DNA of 17,812 nucleotides. It comes from JBBQBQ01 sp038317685 (GTDB lineage Bacteria; Desulfobacterota; Desulfuromonadia; Desulfuromonadales; DDH964). A program made the translations under genes and the position numbers. This document shows, one piece after another, positions 14,823-17,812 of this stretch. The number at the start of each line of letters is the position of its first letter. The stretch's first letter is position 1. Below the pieces are notes generated by a model. That model did not search any database and had not been told where the DNA came from. It was given only the letters and a program-made list of their open reading frames with translations. The DNA lies in NCBI GenBank assembly GCA_038317685.1, contig JBBQBQ010000049.1, positions 1 to 17,812 on the forward strand. The letters are read 5' to 3'.

Positions 14823-16439
14823 TTGAACGACCCGCAAAAACAGCTCGACACCCTGGCCGATGCTCTGCGCAACCTGGTCAAACTGATCAAGGCGGTGCAG
14901 TATTATCCACCCGGCCACCCGACCCTGAAAACCGCGGTGGGGGAAGCCCTTCAGGGTTTTGCCCCGTTGTTGGTGGGGGGCGGCAGTCTGACCTGTACCG
15001 TCCGCAAGGAAGGGTTTTTTCTCAACGAAAAACCGGTCAGCAACCAAAACGTCGTGCTCACCAAGCTGGCTCCGTATCTTTTTGCCCGACGCATCCAATC
15101 CTTGCTCGTTCTTCCGGATCTCAGCAGCCAGGATCTGCGTGCCTTTGCCCGCTGTCTGACCATCGAACCGAGTGAAATTCACAAACTTGGCGGCATCCAG
15201 GAAGTTCTGCTCAAAGCCCGGGTTTCCACCATCTGGGTCAACGAGGCGGATCTGTCCAAAATCCTCGCCCGCAAGGAAGAGGTCGAGGCCGAAAAACGTG
15301 CCCACGCAGGGGAAGAGAACGAGCTGGACGAACCGCAGCAACCCGGAACCGAACGGGAGGAGCTGTCGGCCGATGAGCGCAGCCTGGCGCGAGTCATTCA
15401 GGAATTGCGCAAGGAAACCCTGGATCAACGTTACCGGGTTCTCCTCCAGGAGTTGGTCCCCCTGGTTCACCTCAGCCTGACCGAGGAAGCCCGGCCCCTG
15501 GTATTGGAAGCCCTGACCCTGCTCGGCAGCAGCGCCGGAGATGCCCGGCAATCCACCGCCCGCCGCGAATATTCCCTCCAGGCCCTGAATCAACTGGCCT
15601 CAGAGGATGTTCTGGACTATCTGGTGGAGATTCTCTGCAGCCCGTCCGGTGATGATGATTTTCGTGAGCACCAAGGTGACCTGCGAGAGCTGGTGCTGCA
15701 GATTCTTGTCACACTGCAGGGCAAAATGGTCATCTGGCGGCTGATGTCCCACTTGGCCGAGGAGAGTGATGGCCGGGTCCGGAAAATCTTGACCGAAGCG
15801 ATCATCCGCCAGGGTCAGGCGGGGGTTCCGATCCTTCTTGAATATCTGGAGGATGAGCGCTGGTTTGTGGTGCGCAACGCGGTCGCCATCCTCGGCGAGA
15901 TCCGCGACCAGGAGGCCGCGGGGCAACTGCGGGACATGCTGCGGCATAAGGATGTCAGGGTGAGGAGGGAGACGATCCGCTCCCTGACCAAGATCGGGGG
16001 TCAATCGGCGATCGGCATTCTTCTGCGCACCGTCGAGGATGCCGATCCGGAACTGCGGCGGCAGGCGCTCCTTTCCCTCGGTGCCATGAAATGTCCGGCC
16101 GCCGTCCCGATCCTGCTCCGCTTGGTCAGGGAGCCCGATCTGATGATGAAAAGGCTCGAGCTGAAGAAGGACGCGATCAAGGCCCTTGGCGACATCGGCT
16201 CCACCGAGGCGACGGCCCCGCTGCTGACAATCCTCGGTCGGCATCGTTTCTGGCGGCGCAGCAGGCATGACGAATTACGGGCGGCGGCGGCCCAGGCGCT
16301 GGGGGATATCGGCGACCCTGCGGCACTGACGGCCCTCACCAAAGCCACCCAGAATCGGTCCAATGATGTCGCCCGGGCCGCGACCCAGGCTCTTAAACAG
16401 TTGAAACGTGGGGAAGAAAATGAACCAGGAACTCCCTAA
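14823..16439 (+). CDS. HEAT-repeat (PBS-lyase-like) protein with an N-terminal module shared with the next gene
   Basis: A 538-residue soluble protein. Residues 1 to about 120 form a module with VQYYPPGHPTLKTAVGEAL, a hydrophobic strand with FFLNEKPV, and SSQDLRAFARCL. The same layout recurs at the start of the downstream HD-GYP protein. A charged linker rich in Glu follows (about 140-185), then helical repeats. From about 330 to 530 there are five or six HEAT/PBS-lyase repeats, for example ERWFVVRNAVAILGEIRD, VRVRRETIRSLTKIGG and LRAAAAQALGDIGDPAALTA. Such repeats are protein-binding scaffolds, so a role as a partner of the HD-GYP protein is plausible but inferred. TTG 14823 is preferred as start because of GAGGGA at 14811-14816; GTG 14802 would add seven residues. 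The gene overlaps the next by 20 bases. Confidence 0.85.
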   Translation: MNDPQKQLDTLADALRNLVKLIKAVQYYPPGHPTLKTAVGEALQGFAPLLVGGGSLTCTVRKEGFFLNEKPVSNQNVVLTKLAPYLFARRIQSLLVLPDLSSQDLRAFARCLTIEPSEIHKLGGIQEVLLKARVSTIWVNEADLSKILARKEEVEAEKRAHAGEENELDEPQQPGTEREELSADERSLARVIQELRKETLDQRYRVLLQELVPLVHLSLTEEARPLVLEALTLLGSSAGDARQSTARREYSLQALNQLASEDVLDYLVEILCSPSGDDDFREHQGDLRELVLQILVTLQGKMVIWRLMSHLAEESDGRVRKILTEAIIRQGQAGVPILLEYLEDERWFVVRNAVAILGEIRDQEAAGQLRDMLRHKDVRVRRETIRSLTKIGGQSAIGILLRTVEDADPELRRQALLSLGAMKCPAAVPILLRLVREPDLMMKRLELKKDAIKALGDIGSTEATAPLLTILGRHRFWRRSRHDELRAAAAQALGDIGDPAALTALTKATQNRSNDVARAATQALKQLKRGEENEPGTP

Positions 16440-17757
16440 GCTGATCGTCCAAGGGCTCACCGGAGCACTCAAGGGCCTGCGCCTGTATCCGGAGGGTCAC
16501 CCGGCCATCCAGCGTCAGCTTGAGACGTTGCTGGGGCACCTTTATACGGCCTTCAGCGGCCGGGATTTCGTCCACCTGGGGCTGCTGGAAGGGACCCTTT
16601 TCTTCGAAGATTATCTTTTTGCCGATGCCAATCCGGCCGCGCTTGAATTGGCGAGCCTGTTGGAGGAACTGGAACTGGAGGGACTGGAAATTTCCAGCCG
16701 GGTGACCGCCACGGAGTTGGCTGAGCTGGTGGCCATCCTTGCAGCCGGGGACTGCAAGGGGCCGGACTTTGAAGCGCGCCTGGCAGAACGGCAGAGCACC
16801 AATATCCGCGCCGTGGTGGCCCAGACGCGCGACGAACTCGAAGAGGACCCACCGCCCCGCCAGGTTTACGGTCGGGCCTTGAAGGTCGTCGACAACATCT
16901 TCCGCGATGTCCGCCTGGGGAAGATCCCCTCTTCGCGAGAAGCGCAGGAAGTGGTCAAGCAGATGGCGCAGATGACCTTGAACGATCCCCATGCCCTGTT
17001 TGCCCTCTCCCTCCTCAAGGATTACGACAACTACACCTTCACCCATTCGGTCAATGTCTCGGTCATCGCCCTGGCCGTCGGTCGGGCCTGTGGCCTGACG
17101 GAAGAGGAGCTGCGCACCCTTGGTTTGGGCGGATTGCTCCACGATCTCGGCAAGCTCAAGATCGATCTGACCATCATCACCAAACCGGGACGTTTGACCG
17201 AGGCCGAGTTCGATCAGATTCGCAAACACCCGCGGACCGGAGCCGACATCGTCTCCCAGATGGACGGGGTCACCACCGAGGTCATCGACATCGTCCTGGG
17301 CCACCACCTCCATTACAATCGCAAGGGCTACCCCACCGATGCCCAGGGAAGAGCCGTCTCGGCCCTCGCCGACATGACCGCCATCGCCGACACCTATGAT
17401 GCCATGACCACCCTGCGTTCCTACCAACAGCCGGTGACCCCGCGCAAGGCGGTCAAGAGACTGCAGGAGGTTTCCGGAACCATCCTCCATCCGGTGTACC
17501 TGGAGAAGTTCATCACCTCCCTTGGCACCTACCCGGTAGGCAGCCTGGTGCGGCTCGACACCAACGAGATCGGCCTGGTGGTCTGGGTCGGCAGCCGGCA
17601 CTCCGAGGATGTCCAACTCAAGATCCTCTTTGACAGCGATGGAGAAGCCCTCGATCCACCGGTGCGAATCGACCTCTCCGCGCACGATGTCAGCCGAATC
17701 GTTGCGGAGGTCGATCCCTTTGTTCGCGGCATTGACGTGACCGACTACTTCGAGTAA
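16420..17757 (+). CDS. HD-GYP-domain protein, variant GYP motif, with shared N-terminal module
   Basis: A 445-residue protein. Residues 1 to about 130 resemble the N-terminus of the preceding protein (LRLYPEGHPAIQRQLETLLG, then GTLFFEDYLF). The HD-GYP domain spans about 195-370: H209 (FTHSVNVSV), H241-D242 (LLHDLGK), H270 (KHPRTG), and H295-H296 with HHLHYNRKGYP at 295-305, then AIADTYDAMTT. Active HD-GYP phosphodiesterases hydrolyse cyclic di-GMP and normally read HHExxDGxGYP; here the Glu is Leu and DG is NR, so the metal site or specificity may differ. A C-terminal beta-rich tail follows (SLVRLDTNEIGLVVWV). ATG 16420 follows GGGGA at 16410-16414; GTG 16408 is an alternative adding four residues. 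The start lies within the end of the HEAT gene, indicating translational coupling and a joint function, probably signalling. Confidence 0.9.
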   Translation: MNQELPKLIVQGLTGALKGLRLYPEGHPAIQRQLETLLGHLYTAFSGRDFVHLGLLEGTLFFEDYLFADANPAALELASLLEELELEGLEISSRVTATELAELVAILAAGDCKGPDFEARLAERQSTNIRAVVAQTRDELEEDPPPRQVYGRALKVVDNIFRDVRLGKIPSSREAQEVVKQMAQMTLNDPHALFALSLLKDYDNYTFTHSVNVSVIALAVGRACGLTEEELRTLGLGGLLHDLGKLKIDLTIITKPGRLTEAEFDQIRKHPRTGADIVSQMDGVTTEVIDIVLGHHLHYNRKGYPTDAQGRAVSALADMTAIADTYDAMTTLRSYQQPVTPRKAVKRLQEVSGTILHPVYLEKFITSLGTYPVGSLVRLDTNEIGLVVWVGSRHSEDVQLKILFDSDGEALDPPVRIDLSAHDVSRIVAEVDPFVRGIDVTDYFE

Positions 17758-17788
17758 CCCATCGAAATTCAACCTGAAAATGTCTGCG

Positions 17789-17812
17789 GCCGGCCGGGAA
17801 TACCCGGCCGGC
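17789..17812 (+). terminator. GC-rich hairpin after the HD-GYP gene, probable terminator cut by the window end
   Basis: GCCGGCCGGG (17789-17798) and CCCGGCCGGC (17803-17812) form a perfect 10-base stem with an AATA loop, 31 bases after the stop codon. Any T run would lie outside the window, so intrinsic termination cannot be confirmed. Confidence 0.6.

Noticed and set aside
16393..17772. Long open frame on the - strand (459 codons) opposite the HD-GYP gene; similar long frames at 6198-7559 and 12822-14120.
   Set aside because: They mirror genes with clear domains on the + strand, have low-complexity His/Gln/Gly-rich translations and no recognisable motif. GC-rich codon use leaves the opposite strand open by chance.

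Overview
The window reads as chromosomal DNA from a GC-rich Gram-negative bacterium. Several features fit the Desulfuromonadia/Geobacter branch of the former Deltaproteobacteria. These are a small-plus-large-subunit Na+/organic-acid symporter, a symporter-type sensor kinase, an IclR regulator, a FadD-like acyl-CoA ligase, and paired HEAT-repeat and HD-GYP proteins with a shared N-terminal module. This placement is inferred from gene content only. I see no rRNA, tRNA, CRISPR array, insertion sequence or phage gene.

Region 1 (1-8886, all + strand) looks like one functional neighbourhood for uptake and sensing of a small carboxylate such as acetate. It opens with the 3' end of a DUF4212-type small symporter subunit, which overlaps a complete 504-residue sodium:solute symporter. 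After a 217-base gap that holds a possible promoter comes a tightly coupled operon. Its genes are a single-domain response regulator, an 832-residue membrane protein, a 63-residue membrane peptide, and a 1063-residue sensor kinase. The 832-residue protein has a HAMP/PAS sensor front end, a degenerate kinase core and a complete DnaQ-like DEDDh exonuclease at its C-terminus. The 1063-residue kinase has a Na+/solute symporter-like N-terminal half (CbrA-like) followed by GAF, HisKA and HATPase domains. Next lies a frameshifted, internally deleted remnant resembling the C-terminal domain of DUF294 nucleotidyltransferase-like proteins. Stand-alone DnaQ-like exonucleases and CBS/DUF294 proteins are known neighbours of ActP-type symporters in gammaproteobacteria, so this region looks like a rearranged version of that module.

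Region 2 (8847-11244) holds a universal stress protein and a xylose-isomerase-like TIM-barrel protein on the - strand. They are divergent from an IclR-family regulator on the + strand. The 276-base divergent region has clear sigma-70-like promoters back to back, and their -35 boxes form a perfect inverted repeat. A strong intrinsic terminator closes the IclR gene.

Region 3 (11386-14714) contains a thermostable-carboxylesterase-like alpha/beta hydrolase, dephospho-CoA kinase (coaE, convergent with the hydrolase and overlapping it by 65 bases), and a long-chain acyl-CoA synthetase divergent from coaE. Region 4 (14739-17812) is a two-gene operon with a recognisable promoter: a HEAT-repeat protein starting at TTG, and an overlapping HD-GYP-domain protein with a variant GYP motif. 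A GC-rich hairpin at the very end of the window is probably its terminator.

The strongest candidate for something little described is the membrane pseudokinase-exonuclease fusion in its setting of transporter, symporter-type kinase, response regulator and DUF294 remnant.
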